Shown here piece after piece: positions 1 to 8,318 of a DNA stretch of 64,000 nt. The notes beneath the pieces were generated by a model. It had not been told where the DNA came from. It did no database searches and worked only from the letters and a program-made list of their open reading frames with translations. Each line of letters begins with the position of its first letter. Position 1 is the stretch's first letter. Origin of the DNA: an uncultured Anaerolineae bacterium. GTDB lineage: Bacteria > Chloroflexota > Anaerolineae > Anaerolineales > Villigracilaceae. The stretch spans positions 1 to 64,000 of the forward strand of contig CAIQVH010000029.1 of NCBI GenBank assembly GCA_903875215.1, read 5' to 3'. A program made the position numbers and the translations under genes.

Positions 1-154
1 GGCCCGTAACCAGAAAACGGCTCAAACTGCACCAACTTAAGCTGCATGGCGCAAAAACTGGTTCGTTTTGTAAGGTTTCAATCCCGTCCGTAACATCTTT
101 TGCCGGATTGGTCTATCTTCTGTTAGCGGAAAGTAAAGTTTTCCATGGCTTTCG
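1..154. other. no gene seen at window edge
   Basis: This stretch lies downstream of the minus-strand histidine kinase. I see no open reading frame with a ribosome binding site and no convincing hairpin. A cognate response regulator for the kinase could lie further left, outside the window. Confidence 0.4.
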
Positions 155-2080
155 TTAACTGGGCAAATACGGGAGTGCGACATTAATCCGCGTTCCCTGG
201 CGAGGACCAGTTGCCACCGTCAGTGCACCGCCCAGGCTATGAGCGCGCTCCCGCATGGTGGTCAACCCAAAATGGAGCAGCGCCGGGTCGGCTTGCGCAG
301 AAACTGGAAAACCCTGCCCATCATCGACGATGGACATTTCCAGCTCCTGCTCCTGGATGCGCAGACAAATTTCCACGCGAGAGGCCTGGGCATGTTTGCG
401 CACATTGGACAGGGCTTCCTGTGTGATGCGCAATAACTGCAATCCGGCAGCGGGATCCACCAGCAAATTTTCCGGCGCAACAATAACCTGGGTCTGGATG
501 CCGGTCCGGAGGCTGAACTGGGTGACTAACTCACGCAGCCGGATTGGAAAATCATCCTGTTTTTCTAGATCCAGACGCAATCCTTCAATCGCCTCGCGCG
601 ACTCGGTGTAGGCTGAGCGGATTGAGTGCCGCATGGCGAGGAGTTCGCGCACCGCCTCATCAGTTTTTCCGGCGATAACCAGTTTCTCTAGCGTTTCCGT
701 TTGCAATGCCATAAACGCCAGGGATTGGGCCAGACCGTCATGGATCTCGCGTGAAAGCCGGGTGCGTTCTCTGATGACCGCAGTCTGGTCGATCTGCTCG
801 TAGAGCTGCATATTCCAAAGCCCCAGCGCAATTTGGTGCGACATAGTATTCAGAAATTCGAAATGACGACTGTTGAAAGCGCGACGGCGCTCTGCCGCCA
901 GGAAAAGCGCGCCGAGCAGACGTCCCTCTGCCATCAGAGGCGAGGCCAGCACCGATTGCCATCCAGCCGGGCTGCGGCCGGAGGATAATTCCGGAATAAT
1001 AACCGGATGGCTGGAAGCCTGGGACTGGCGCACCAGATCGAGGGCCAGGTCAAAGCGCGGATCGGTGAAATCATCCCCCAGATTCTGGCTGGTGGCACAA
1101 CTCCAGGTTCCGGTCGCGGCATCAAGCAGGAATACCCCCCCGGCGCAGGCTTCCCAGCCTTCCAGTGTAAGCTTCATGATTTGTCGGGCAAAATCACCAA
1201 AAGCAGACCCGCTCATGGTATTGGATGTATTCAATCGGTCAATGGGATAGTCGAGATGAGCCTGTCGTGTCCGCCAGCGCAGGCTTGCCAGCATGGCCCC
1301 GGTGGTTGCGCCGAGAATATTCAACAGGCGCACCTGGTCTTCCGTCGGCCCGGCCGGTGATGGATAGTAAACCGAAATGACTCCGCCGCGTTCCTGTTCC
1401 AGTTGCACGGGCAGACAAATCAGGCTGCTGATGCCTTCGGCACGGGCTTCATGCAACAGTCCAGTAAACAACGGACAATCGCTGCTGGCTTGAGTTTTTA
1501 ATTCCGAACACATCCGGCAGTGCGCAGCCGGGATACCGGCATCTATCATACTGCGCAAGGCCCGCAAATAGTCATCGCTCAAACCCCAGGCCATCTCGAG
1601 CTTCAGCTGCTCCGAAATGTCATCAAACATGATCACGGTGGTGCCTTTGGCTTCGGTCAGCTGAAGTGGCGCCTGGGCGGCCAGCGCAAAAACCGCCTGT
1701 TCGCTTTCTGCCGCAGTAATTTTCCGGCCATAATTTTGCAATAACAGTAGCTTCTGATGGCGCGTCTCGAGCGTAGAATATGCCGAGCGTAGACGCGCCT
1801 CGGCCAGGGTACGGGCCTCGATGGTATCCGCAATCCGGTTTAACACCACCCAGGCAATCAAGCTGCCTGTCAGAGCGTAGACCAGCAGCTCCGTTTCAAG
1901 ATGCCAACGCTCAGGCAGAAAATTGACCAGGTAATGCAGCCCAGCCTGATGCAACAACACAAAGACCAGCACCCCCACAGGCGTCAACCAGCGCAACCAG
2001 CGCAAACGGGTATGCAATGGGATTGACTGGACCTGCGAAACAATCTCAAGCATGCGCTTCATCCCCAGGAGTGAGCTCAA
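155..2080 (-). CDS. GAF-domain sensor histidine kinase (NarL/LiaS-type, HisKA_3)
   Basis: Membrane sensor kinase of about 641 residues. Two hydrophobic segments lie near residues 33-52 and 64-82. A first GAF domain spans about 110-270 and a second about 285-425. The HisKA_3 dimerisation box has the phospho-acceptor His447 in REIHDGLAQSL, followed by an HATPase_c domain (QEALSNVRKHA N-box near 554-564, DDGQGF near 586-591). This is the NarX/LiaS/DegS type that normally partners a LuxR-type response regulator; none is visible, but it could lie left of the window. The first GAF holds C188, C191 and C202, a possible redox or metal site. The start is uncertain: TTG at 2080 overlaps the stop of the upstream lipoprotein gene (TTGA), while an in-frame ATG sits at 2062. 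Co-transcription with the lipoprotein is likely. Confidence 0.9.
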   Translation of the reverse strand: MSSLLGMKRMLEIVSQVQSIPLHTRLRWLRWLTPVGVLVFVLLHQAGLHYLVNFLPERWHLETELLVYALTGSLIAWVVLNRIADTIEARTLAEARLRSAYSTLETRHQKLLLLQNYGRKITAAESEQAVFALAAQAPLQLTEAKGTTVIMFDDISEQLKLEMAWGLSDDYLRALRSMIDAGIPAAHCRMCSELKTQASSDCPLFTGLLHEARAEGISSLICLPVQLEQERGGVISVYYPSPAGPTEDQVRLLNILGATTGAMLASLRWRTRQAHLDYPIDRLNTSNTMSGSAFGDFARQIMKLTLEGWEACAGGVFLLDAATGTWSCATSQNLGDDFTDPRFDLALDLVRQSQASSHPVIIPELSSGRSPAGWQSVLASPLMAEGRLLGALFLAAERRRAFNSRHFEFLNTMSHQIALGLWNMQLYEQIDQTAVIRERTRLSREIHDGLAQSLAFMALQTETLEKLVIAGKTDEAVRELLAMRHSIRSAYTESREAIEGLRLDLEKQDDFPIRLRELVTQFSLRTGIQTQVIVAPENLLVDPAAGLQLLRITQEALSNVRKHAQASRVEICLRIQEQELEMSIVDDGQGFPVSAQADPALLHFGLTTMRERAHSLGGALTVATGPRQGTRINVALPYLPS

Positions 2081-2985
2081 GGAGCCTGATCTGTGGTCAG
2101 CTGGATATCGATCGGGTTGACGGGCCGATCGCTCCCGTTATAAACGATTTGCCACTGCCCCTCCACCTGCTTCCGAGCCAGCTGGTCAACATTCGCCACC
2201 CGAACACCGCCGTTCCAGCGCCGCAACGCTTCGGCAGTTTCCTCGTCAGTCGTACTGGCTTGATAGGTCGCCGGAGTATTTGCCAACTGAATATCCGCCA
2301 GGATGAAGCGCACGTGGGCTTCATCAGTGGATTGGGGCGTAAATGAGAGCAGTTCATCCACATAATGAACGTCACGGCCGGTGTCACTGGAGGCGGAATA
2401 AATGCGGCCATACCCGCAGACGTACCAGTCATCCACATCCTGCACACCGACGCTTTTCCCATCCACATACTGGTTCACGGATTTGACTCTCAGCGCGTGG
2501 AAAGTTCCCAACCTGGTGGTCTTCTCTTCCCAGCCCACAACCATGCTGGTAATTTCCTGGGCGATGGTTTTGGTGTCATTCACCGTACTGGTCTGACAGC
2601 TGCCTTGCCACTTGGATTTGGTTCCCTCGGCAGGCACATCCTTCATCAAATCTCCCAGACCCACCGTCAACCAGCCACAGTTTTCCCCTTCCGGCAGGGT
2701 ATATTCAGGTTCGCCACCTGCGATCGTGGAAAGAATCTCGAAACCCGAGTAGGAAAAATGCCAGGTGAAAGTACCGGCGCTGCGCCATTGATACAGCGGC
2801 TTGCCTTCACAAGAGAGCTGAGCCGCGTCCCATACTTTTGTGGAACCCTGCCCAGCCTGCGATACATAAACCGCAATAGGCGGCTTACCAGGAGCATAAG
2901 ACTGCGCAGAGGTTGAAGCACAGGCTGCCAGAAGAAAACCCATCAACAGGGTGACCCATACAGGAAAAATGATTCTGGTTTTCAA
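2077..2985 (-). CDS. predicted lipoprotein of unknown function
   Basis: About 302 residues. I place the start at TTG 2985: a GGAGA Shine-Dalgarno sits 4 nt upstream and the product then begins MKTRIIF, an ideal short signal peptide. The hydrophobic stretch ends in the lipobox LLAAC, so the mature protein should be an N-acylated, surface-exposed lipoprotein. The rest looks beta-rich and globular, without a family I recognise. Its stop overlaps the TTG start of the histidine kinase gene, so the two probably form an operon. An accessory sensor or ligand-binding role for that kinase is plausible but only inferred from position. A TTG at 3003 would extend the frame upstream of the Shine-Dalgarno and seems unlikely. 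Confidence 0.65.
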   Translation of the reverse strand: MKTRIIFPVWVTLLMGFLLAACASTSAQSYAPGKPPIAVYVSQAGQGSTKVWDAAQLSCEGKPLYQWRSAGTFTWHFSYSGFEILSTIAGGEPEYTLPEGENCGWLTVGLGDLMKDVPAEGTKSKWQGSCQTSTVNDTKTIAQEITSMVVGWEEKTTRLGTFHALRVKSVNQYVDGKSVGVQDVDDWYVCGYGRIYSASSDTGRDVHYVDELLSFTPQSTDEAHVRFILADIQLANTPATYQASTTDEETAEALRRWNGGVRVANVDQLARKQVEGQWQIVYNGSDRPVNPIDIQLTTDQAP

Positions 2986-3003
2986 ATCGTCTCCAATTCT
3001 CAA

Positions 3004-3548
3004 TTAATCGCGTAGTGCCGGTCGTCTGTTTCAGTGGATATGCAGTCCCGATTTGGACGCAGGTCATCCAGCGCGACCTATTTCATCTACCTGCCAAACA
3101 CAGCAAGATGGCAAAATAAAAATTTCCACCCTGAGACAATTCTGGGTGGCCACTCTGCAGCCTTTTGCATCGGAAAGTGCTATTAATATATCAACCATTT
3201 CGGTTTTTTCTACTAAACGGGAAACCCGATGAATATCTTTCTGCCTGGTTGGTAGAATAAAAACTGAAGCACAACCAATTTATTATTATAGATTCTTATC
3301 ATCGCGTGTAATGTGTACATTGTCATGATATTTTCTTGCAAACGTAACTGAAATCGCATTACTGGCTGCCAGGGAATCCGCTGATTGCACAAGGGCCCCT
3401 CTCAAGCCGGGAGAAATGATTGGCCGACAACCGTTTTCGATTATAATGGCGCTCCTCTCTCACTGGAGTTTCGCGCGCGCGCTGGAACAAACCTTTGGGA
3501 CACGGATTTCACCAGACCTGATCCAAACTAAAGTCTCCAAGAAAGGAT
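3004..3548. other. 545-bp divergent intergenic region
   Basis: AT-rich non-coding stretch between the lipoprotein gene (minus) and moeA (plus). A 27-codon-plus frame at 3416-3664 lacks a ribosome binding site and runs into moeA, so it is not called. I see a promoter-like element near 3420-3447 (separate entry). No riboswitch consensus that I can recognise is present, including Moco RNA, although I could not fold the sequence. Confidence 0.4.
3420..3447 (+). promoter_or_regulatory. candidate sigma-70 promoter for the moeA operon
   Basis: TATAAT at 3442-3447 is preceded by TTGGCC at 3420-3425 with a 16-nt spacer. The -10 is a perfect match and the -35 matches in its first three bases. It lies about 100 nt upstream of the moeA start. 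Confidence 0.45.
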
Positions 3549-3560
3549 GTGACATTCAGC

Positions 3561-4781
3561 ATGATCAGCGTCCAAACAGCCCGCGAACACATTCTGGCCA
3601 GCCTGACTCCCCCAAAAATCACCCACTGCCCACTGACGCAAGCCGCAGGGCGCCTCCTGGCTGAATCGATCCACGCGCAAACAGACCTGCCGACATTTGA
3701 CAATTCCAGCGTGGATGGATTCGCCGTGCGTGCTTCCGACGTGGTTGCTGCGCCAGTCAGCCTGCCAGTGGTGGCAGATATTCCTGCCGGCCAGGTGGCG
3801 GCACTGACCCTGCAAGCAGGCCAGGCGGCGCGCATCATGACCGGGGCCGCCCTGCCCGCCGGGGCGGATGCAGTGGTAATGGTTGAGGAGACAGATTTCT
3901 ACCACCAGGCGGCAGGAATGAAGGCGCCAGCGCAAGTAGTGATCAACAAACCGGTGCGGGCAGGTGAAAATCTCCGCCCGCGCGGGATGGACATCCGGCG
4001 CGGACAGGAGATTCTGCGCGCCGGGCGTGTCCTGCGCGCTCAAGATATCGGCCTACTGGCGATGTTGGGCGTGGCCACTGTTCCAGTGTGGAAAAAGCCC
4101 AAAGTGGCACTCCTTTCCAGCGGGGATGAACTCCTGCCGGTGGAAGCTCCGCTGGAAGCCGGGAAAATCCATGACTCGAATTCGTACATGCTGGCGGCGC
4201 AGGTCGAGCAAGCCGGCGGCGAGGTGCTGCGATTGGGTGTGGCACAAGACTATCGTGAGCAGGTGCAGGCGCTGCTCGAGCAGGCAGTGCAGGCTGGGGC
4301 AGATGTGATCATCTCCTCGGCGGGGATGAGCGTAGGCGCTTATGATTTCGTCCGCGAGGTGGTGGAAAGCGCCGGGACGTTGACCTTCTGGAAGGTGAAC
4401 ATGCGCCCCGGCAAACCGGTGGCCTTCGGAACCTACCGCGGTATCCCCTTTTTTGGGCTGCCCGGCAACCCGGTTTCCTGCTTTGTCAGCTTTCTGGTCT
4501 TCGCGCGGCCAGCGCTCAGGCGGCTGGGCGGGTTCGAAACGGACCAGGCCAGCCCGGTGCGGGTTCAGTTGGCCGAGGCGCTGGAAAGTGACGGGCGCGA
4601 GAGTTATTTACGGGCGCAGGTATCGCATCAAAATGGCCTACTGGTTGCGCACCTGACGGGCCACCAAGGGTCGGGAAATCTTTTTTCGCTTGTTCAGGCA
4701 AATGCTTTACTGATTATCCCAAGTGGGGTAAAATCTTGCCCGCCCGGAAGCGAAGTGGAAGCATGGCTCCTGGAGGATTAA
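3561..4781 (+). CDS. moeA: molybdopterin molybdenumtransferase MoeA
   Basis: 406 residues from ATG 3561. A purine-rich GAAAGGA at 3541-3547 serves as ribosome binding site; a GTG at 3549 is too close to it. MoeA inserts molybdate into adenylated molybdopterin in the cytoplasm, the last step of Moco synthesis. Family marks are all present: DNSSVDGFAV (47-56), TGAALPAGADAVV (94-106), LLSSGDEL (184-191), MRPGKPVAFG and GLPGNPVS. The usual GGVSVGDYD loop reads AGMSVGAYD (254-262), so the acidic residue of GD is Ala here. The length is typical. No other moa/mob gene is nearby. The VKOR-like gene begins immediately after the stop codon, so the two are probably translationally coupled. Confidence 0.95.
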   Translation: MISVQTAREHILASLTPPKITHCPLTQAAGRLLAESIHAQTDLPTFDNSSVDGFAVRASDVVAAPVSLPVVADIPAGQVAALTLQAGQAARIMTGAALPAGADAVVMVEETDFYHQAAGMKAPAQVVINKPVRAGENLRPRGMDIRRGQEILRAGRVLRAQDIGLLAMLGVATVPVWKKPKVALLSSGDELLPVEAPLEAGKIHDSNSYMLAAQVEQAGGEVLRLGVAQDYREQVQALLEQAVQAGADVIISSAGMSVGAYDFVREVVESAGTLTFWKVNMRPGKPVAFGTYRGIPFFGLPGNPVSCFVSFLVFARPALRRLGGFETDQASPVRVQLAEALESDGRESYLRAQVSHQNGLLVAHLTGHQGSGNLFSLVQANALLIIPSGVKSCPPGSEVEAWLLED

Positions 4782-5216
4782 ATGGACAGAAAATTTCATT
4801 GGATTTCGATCGGATTGACCTTGTTAGGGGTGGTTGTTTCTATATATATGACCATCTACAAGCTGACCGCTAATAATGCGATGTGCCTGGGCAGTGGTGA
4901 TTGTTCAACCGTGAATGCGAGCAGTTATTCCATGCTGTACGGTATTCCGGTGGCGCTGGTCGGTGTGGGCGGGTATCTGGCCATTCTGGCAGTGTTGGTT
5001 TTGGAAATGCGCGGCCATCCAATTTTTAAGAAGAATGGCCCTTTGATGGTGTTCGGTTTGACGGTGGGAGGCTTTGGCTTTACGCTTTACCTGGTTTACA
5101 TTGAAGCCTTCGTCCTGCGCGCCTGGTGCCCCTTCTGTGTCACTTCGCAGATTACTATGACGGTTTTGTTTATTCTGACAATCATTCGCCTGTTACAGCA
5201 ACCCATTACCCAATAA
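4782..5216 (+). CDS. vitamin K epoxide reductase (VKOR) family protein
   Basis: 144-residue polytopic membrane protein with about four hydrophobic segments. It carries both VKOR cysteine pairs: the loop pair CLGSGDC followed by S/Y-GIP, and the membrane-border active pair WCPFC near the C-terminus. Bacterial VKOR homologues reoxidise a periplasmic thioredoxin-like or DsbA-like oxidase and pass electrons to quinone. Many are fused to a thioredoxin domain, but this one is stand-alone, so a separate partner should exist elsewhere. The start codon directly abuts the moeA stop, and its ribosome binding site (GGAGGA) lies inside the end of moeA. Disulfide formation for exported proteins is the likely job; there is no clear functional link to Moco. 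Confidence 0.9.
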   Translation: MDRKFHWISIGLTLLGVVVSIYMTIYKLTANNAMCLGSGDCSTVNASSYSMLYGIPVALVGVGGYLAILAVLVLEMRGHPIFKKNGPLMVFGLTVGGFGFTLYLVYIEAFVLRAWCPFCVTSQITMTVLFILTIIRLLQQPITQ

Positions 5217-5231
5217 AAATAGGAGGAATTC

Positions 5232-5462
5232 ATGCCCCGCATCCGCTGTCACTATAACGATTGTGTTTTTAACGATGAAGGATACTGCTCTGCCGCTGCG
5301 GTCGAATTTGACCCGGATACTGGTTGTGCGACTTATGCCCCAACGGATGGAGCCACGACTGGCGACGACCAGTGGGAAGATGAAGAAGAATTGGAAGAAT
5401 GGGAAGAAGATGACGCCGGCGAGGAGGATACCTGGGCCGAAGACGAAGAAGATGAATTCTAA
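5232..5462 (+). CDS. small Cys-motif protein with acidic tail (DUF1540-like)
   Basis: 76 residues with a strong AGGAGG site at 5221-5226. The N-terminal half carries four cysteines spaced C-x4-C-x7-C-x12-C (C6, C11, C19, C32), resembling DUF1540-type small metal-binding or disulfide proteins. The C-terminal half is almost entirely Asp/Glu with Trp. There is no signal peptide, so it is probably cytoplasmic. It is the last gene of the moeA-VKOR unit and is followed by a terminator. Function is unknown; a zinc site is a guess from the cysteine spacing. Confidence 0.75.
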   Translation: MPRIRCHYNDCVFNDEGYCSAAAVEFDPDTGCATYAPTDGATTGDDQWEDEEELEEWEEDDAGEEDTWAEDEEDEF

Positions 5463-5487
5463 CTGAATTGAGCTTTTTCCCGCTGAA

Positions 5488-5536
5488 ATCAAAAAGGGCC
5501 AATCTATTGCGAGATGGGTCCTTTTTGATTTTTTTA
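5488..5536. terminator. bidirectional intrinsic terminator
   Basis: ATCAAAAAGGGCC (5488-5500) pairs with GGTCCTTTTTGAT (5516-5528) through a 15-nt loop with one G-U pair, followed by a T run. The A run on the left serves the convergent minus-strand gene. It ends both the moeA unit and the SpoU methyltransferase gene. Confidence 0.85.
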
Positions 5537-6325
5537 TTCGCTGGTGAGCATGTATAGGAAGACCCCGGCGGCAACAGCCAAGTTGAGAGAAGTGGCGCGT
5601 CCGCGCATGGGCAGGGACAGCAAATCGGTGCAGATGGAAAGCTGGTCGGGGCTGAGGCCTTTTTGTTCGGAACCGAGCAGGAGCAGGGTGGGCTGGCTGG
5701 GGGCGGGGCGGCCCACCACCAGAGTGGAGGCGGTATGCGCGGAGGTGCCGATGATGCGAAAGTCTCCCACTCGGGCCCAGGCGGCAAATTCGGCAAAACT
5801 GGCCGAGGCGATCGGCTTCCAGAACAGGCTGCCCATGCTGGCCCGCACGGTGGAAGGGTGATACAGGTCGGCGCCTCCTTCGAGCAGGATCAGGCCGTCG
5901 GCTCCAGTGGCGTCAATGCTGCGCAGGATGGTCCCGATGTTGCCAGGATCCTGCGGCGAAACGAGTGCAACTGCCAGCCGGAAGGGTGGGAACTGGTCGA
6001 GGCGGAGGTGTTTCTGTCGCACGAGAGCGGCTATCCCGGCCGGGTTTTCCTTTTCCGAGAAAGATTCAAAAACGGTTTCGGAAACTGGCTGGGTATGAAC
6101 ATGGCGGGCGGCGAGGCGTTCGACCAGTTCGCGGCCGTAATCGCTTTTGAGGCGCGCGGGACAGTACAGCAGGCTTTCGATTTGCCAGCCAGCGGCAGCA
6201 GCTTCGCCGGTATGCAGGATGCCTTCAACCAGGAACAGGCCGCTTTCGTCGCGTGCCTTTTTTTGACGCAGGGCGCGTGCTTGTTTGATGAGCGGGTTGG
6301 AGAGGCTGGTGATTGGTTCTGACAT
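5534..6325 (-). CDS. TrmH/SpoU-family RNA 2'-O-methyltransferase
   Basis: About 263 residues from ATG 6325; a TTG 18 nt upstream is less likely. The N-terminal part is the substrate-binding domain (SLSNPLIKQARALRQKKAR). The C-terminal SPOUT trefoil-knot domain carries the three motifs: PGNIGTILRS, LLLGSEQKGLS and LPMRGRATSLNLAVAAGVFLY. Such enzymes use S-adenosylmethionine to methylate ribose in rRNA or tRNA (RlmB/TsnR-like group). The exact target cannot be read from sequence. It precedes the PAS-GGDEF gene's end by only a few bases but is downstream of it, so read-through is possible. Confidence 0.9.
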   Translation of the reverse strand: MSEPITSLSNPLIKQARALRQKKARDESGLFLVEGILHTGEAAAAGWQIESLLYCPARLKSDYGRELVERLAARHVHTQPVSETVFESFSEKENPAGIAALVRQKHLRLDQFPPFRLAVALVSPQDPGNIGTILRSIDATGADGLILLEGGADLYHPSTVRASMGSLFWKPIASASFAEFAAWARVGDFRIIGTSAHTASTLVVGRPAPSQPTLLLLGSEQKGLSPDQLSICTDLLSLPMRGRATSLNLAVAAGVFLYMLTSE

Positions 6326-6349
6326 GGACTGGGGCGTGCCCAAAAAGAT

Positions 6350-7357
6350 TTATCTGGGTTGTTTTACGGCGGGTAAGATGCCCAGCTCGCTGGCATGGGT
6401 GAAACAGTTGCGCCCGTTGTCTTTGGAAGCATAAAGCGCCCGATCAGCGAGAAAGATGAGAGCAACGTCACTGTGAATTTCAGAGGTATAGGTGGCGATT
6501 CCCATGCTGATTGTAATGGGGCTTTGCGGCCAATCGGCCAGAAGGACGGCCGAACGCAGTCTTTCGGCGACGAGCGCGGCCATGGATTGGTCGGTATCCG
6601 GCAAGACTATGGCAAATTCTTCGCCGCCATAACGGGAAAGCAGGTCTATCTCGCGCAGATTATCGTACATGAGCTGTGCGAGGCGCTGCAAGTAGATATC
6701 TCCGACCGGGTGGCCGTAGCGGTCATTGATGTTCTTGAATTTATCGATATCGATCAGGATGATCGAAAGAGGGGCGGGCGACCGTTTGACCATTGCGATA
6801 TGAAAGGCCAGATAGTCGATGAAGACACGCCGGTTTTTCAGGCCGGTGAGATGATCCTGGCTGGCCAACGCCTCGAGGCGGGCATTGGCTTCCAGCAATT
6901 CGGCCTGCTTGGCCTCGAGGGCGATGTGGGCTTCTTCGAGTGCTTCTACCGCCTGCATTTTCATACGGGCGGCTCGTTCGGCCTCTTTACGGGCGCGCAG
7001 GATTTCTTCTTCATATTGGATGCGCCGCCGGACAGGCACCAGGATACATTCGATGCAAACCTGTCCTCCCTTCTCGCGGCGAATAGCGTTGATGAGCAAC
7101 GGTTCTTCCTGTCCGCTCGCAGCCTGAAATCTTATAAAAAGTTCTTCGACCTGGCCATGCGAGATCAGGAGCGGCGTGAAATAGGATTGATATAACATGC
7201 GGCTGGCTACCGGAAGGATCGAATCGACAGGTTGCCCGAGCAGTTCCTGCGCCGGATAGCCTAGCCATGCTTCCAGAGTGGCATTGATAGCCCAAATCAC
7301 CCCGGCCTGATCCAGGGATAGATATCCACACGGCGCACGGTTCAGGTCGTCATCCAT
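6350..7357 (-). CDS. PAS-GGDEF diguanylate cyclase, RsbQ-type partner
   Basis: 335 residues: a PAS domain (about 5-115), a coiled coil (about 118-165) and a GGDEF domain (about 166-330). The active site is GGEEF (244-248), with the metal/substrate motif DIDKFKNIND (203-212). An inhibitory I-site RxxD (R235-D238) sits exactly five residues before the GG. It should therefore make cyclic di-GMP and be product-inhibited. No transmembrane segment is present. It lies 8 bp after an RsbQ-like hydrolase gene. In the RsbQ-RsbP system and its relatives, the hydrolase supplies a small molecule to the PAS domain; here the output is a diguanylate cyclase instead of the RsbP phosphatase. Confidence 0.93.
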   Translation of the reverse strand: MDDDLNRAPCGYLSLDQAGVIWAINATLEAWLGYPAQELLGQPVDSILPVASRMLYQSYFTPLLISHGQVEELFIRFQAASGQEEPLLINAIRREKGGQVCIECILVPVRRRIQYEEEILRARKEAERAARMKMQAVEALEEAHIALEAKQAELLEANARLEALASQDHLTGLKNRRVFIDYLAFHIAMVKRSPAPLSIILIDIDKFKNINDRYGHPVGDIYLQRLAQLMYDNLREIDLLSRYGGEEFAIVLPDTDQSMAALVAERLRSAVLLADWPQSPITISMGIATYTSEIHSDVALIFLADRALYASKDNGRNCFTHASELGILPAVKQPR

Positions 7358-7365
7358 ACCAGTGA

Positions 7366-8172
7366 TCAGAGAGAATCCAGGTGCTGTTGAATGATTTGAA
7401 TGGTTTCCACGGGATAGCTGAGATGGGGAAAGTGGCCGGTGGCCTGCATGTATTTCACCTGACTGCCTGCCAGGTGCTGGTGCAGATATTCGGCAACAGG
7501 CAGTGGGACGAAGGCATCTTCGGCCGGTTGCATGATGAGCGCGGGAGTCTGGACACGGGGCAGAACCTCGCGCACATCCGAGAGGAAGGTGATCTCTGCG
7601 AACTGGTACATGATCTCATGATCCGTGGCGCAAAAGCTGGCTTCCAATTCGAGCGCAAGTTCGGGCCGCTCCGGGTTTTTCATGGCAACCGGGGCAACGT
7701 AATTGGCCCAGCCCAGGTAATTGTGCTCCATCATGCCCAGCAGCCCTTCAAGGTCTGAGCGCTGGTAGCCGCCGGCATAATGCGGCAGGTCATTGAAGTA
7801 ACAGGGGGAAGCGCCAAGCAAGATCAGCTGCTGGAACAGCCCCGGGGCTTGAAGAGAGGCCAATATCCCAATCATGCTGGAGACGGAATGCCCGACAAAG
7901 ATCGGATTCTTGAGCTCCAACTCCGTGCAAATCTCGAGAACGTCCTGGGCATAGCCAGACAGGCTGCTGTAGCGCGTGAAACTGTAAGCGTCCCGGTCAG
8001 ATTTGCCAGAGCCGACATAATCAAACAGGATGACACGATAATGATCTTCAAATGCCGGAGCGACCAGCCTCCAGAAGCGTTGGTCACAGCCAAAGCCGTG
8101 CCCAAAGAGCATGGGCTGGGTCCCCCGCCCTGAGATGTGAACGTTATTGCGAGCAAGGGTGTTTGGGGCCAT
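7366..8172 (-). CDS. RsbQ-like alpha/beta hydrolase
   Basis: 268 residues of cytoplasmic alpha/beta hydrolase. The catalytic triad reads as Ser96 (GHSVSS nucleophile elbow), Asp219 (AEDAFVP) and His247 (TGHFPH), matching the positions I recall for Bacillus RsbQ. Other RsbQ/D14/KAI2-type marks are GHGFGCDQ, YVGSGKSD and the lid-region ASPCYFND and NYLGWANY. The partner PAS-GGDEF gene follows after 8 bp, so the pair forms a two-protein sensing unit. Substrate or ligand is unknown. The family assignment is strong, while the exact signal is not known even for RsbQ. Confidence 0.92.
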   Translation of the reverse strand: MAPNTLARNNVHISGRGTQPMLFGHGFGCDQRFWRLVAPAFEDHYRVILFDYVGSGKSDRDAYSFTRYSSLSGYAQDVLEICTELELKNPIFVGHSVSSMIGILASLQAPGLFQQLILLGASPCYFNDLPHYAGGYQRSDLEGLLGMMEHNYLGWANYVAPVAMKNPERPELALELEASFCATDHEIMYQFAEITFLSDVREVLPRVQTPALIMQPAEDAFVPLPVAEYLHQHLAGSQVKYMQATGHFPHLSYPVETIQIIQQHLDSL

Positions 8173-8206
8173 TTTTCAGTTCTCCAAAAACTAGCACATG
8201 AAAAAG

Positions 8207-8241
8207 CTTCTTTTTCCCCGCCGGTTGGGGAAAAAAGGAAG
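8207..8241. terminator. hairpin in leader of the hydrolase gene
   Basis: CTTCTTTTTCCCC pairs imperfectly with GGGGAAAAAAGGAAG around a 7-nt loop, with an A/T-rich flank on both sides. It may be a second terminator for the TIR-WD40 gene or a leader hairpin for the hydrolase operon. Confidence 0.5.
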
Positions 8242-8282
8242 TATACCCATATTTTGCAGGAACGCAAGGAATTAAAAAGCTC

Positions 8283-8307
8283 CCCGAAGCGATCTCGGGG
8301 AGCCTGG
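8283..8307 (-). terminator. intrinsic terminator of the TIR-WD40 gene
   Basis: GCTCCCCGA and TCGGGGAGC form a 9-bp stem with a 7-nt loop. On the minus strand it is followed by TTTTTAATT. It lies 12 nt past the stop codon of the TIR-WD40 gene. Confidence 0.85.
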
Positions 8308-8318
8308 GGGGATTTCCT

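Noticed and set aside
3416-3664. Small plus-strand ORF before moeA
   Set aside because: No ribosome site, overlaps the moeA start and has no recognisable motif.
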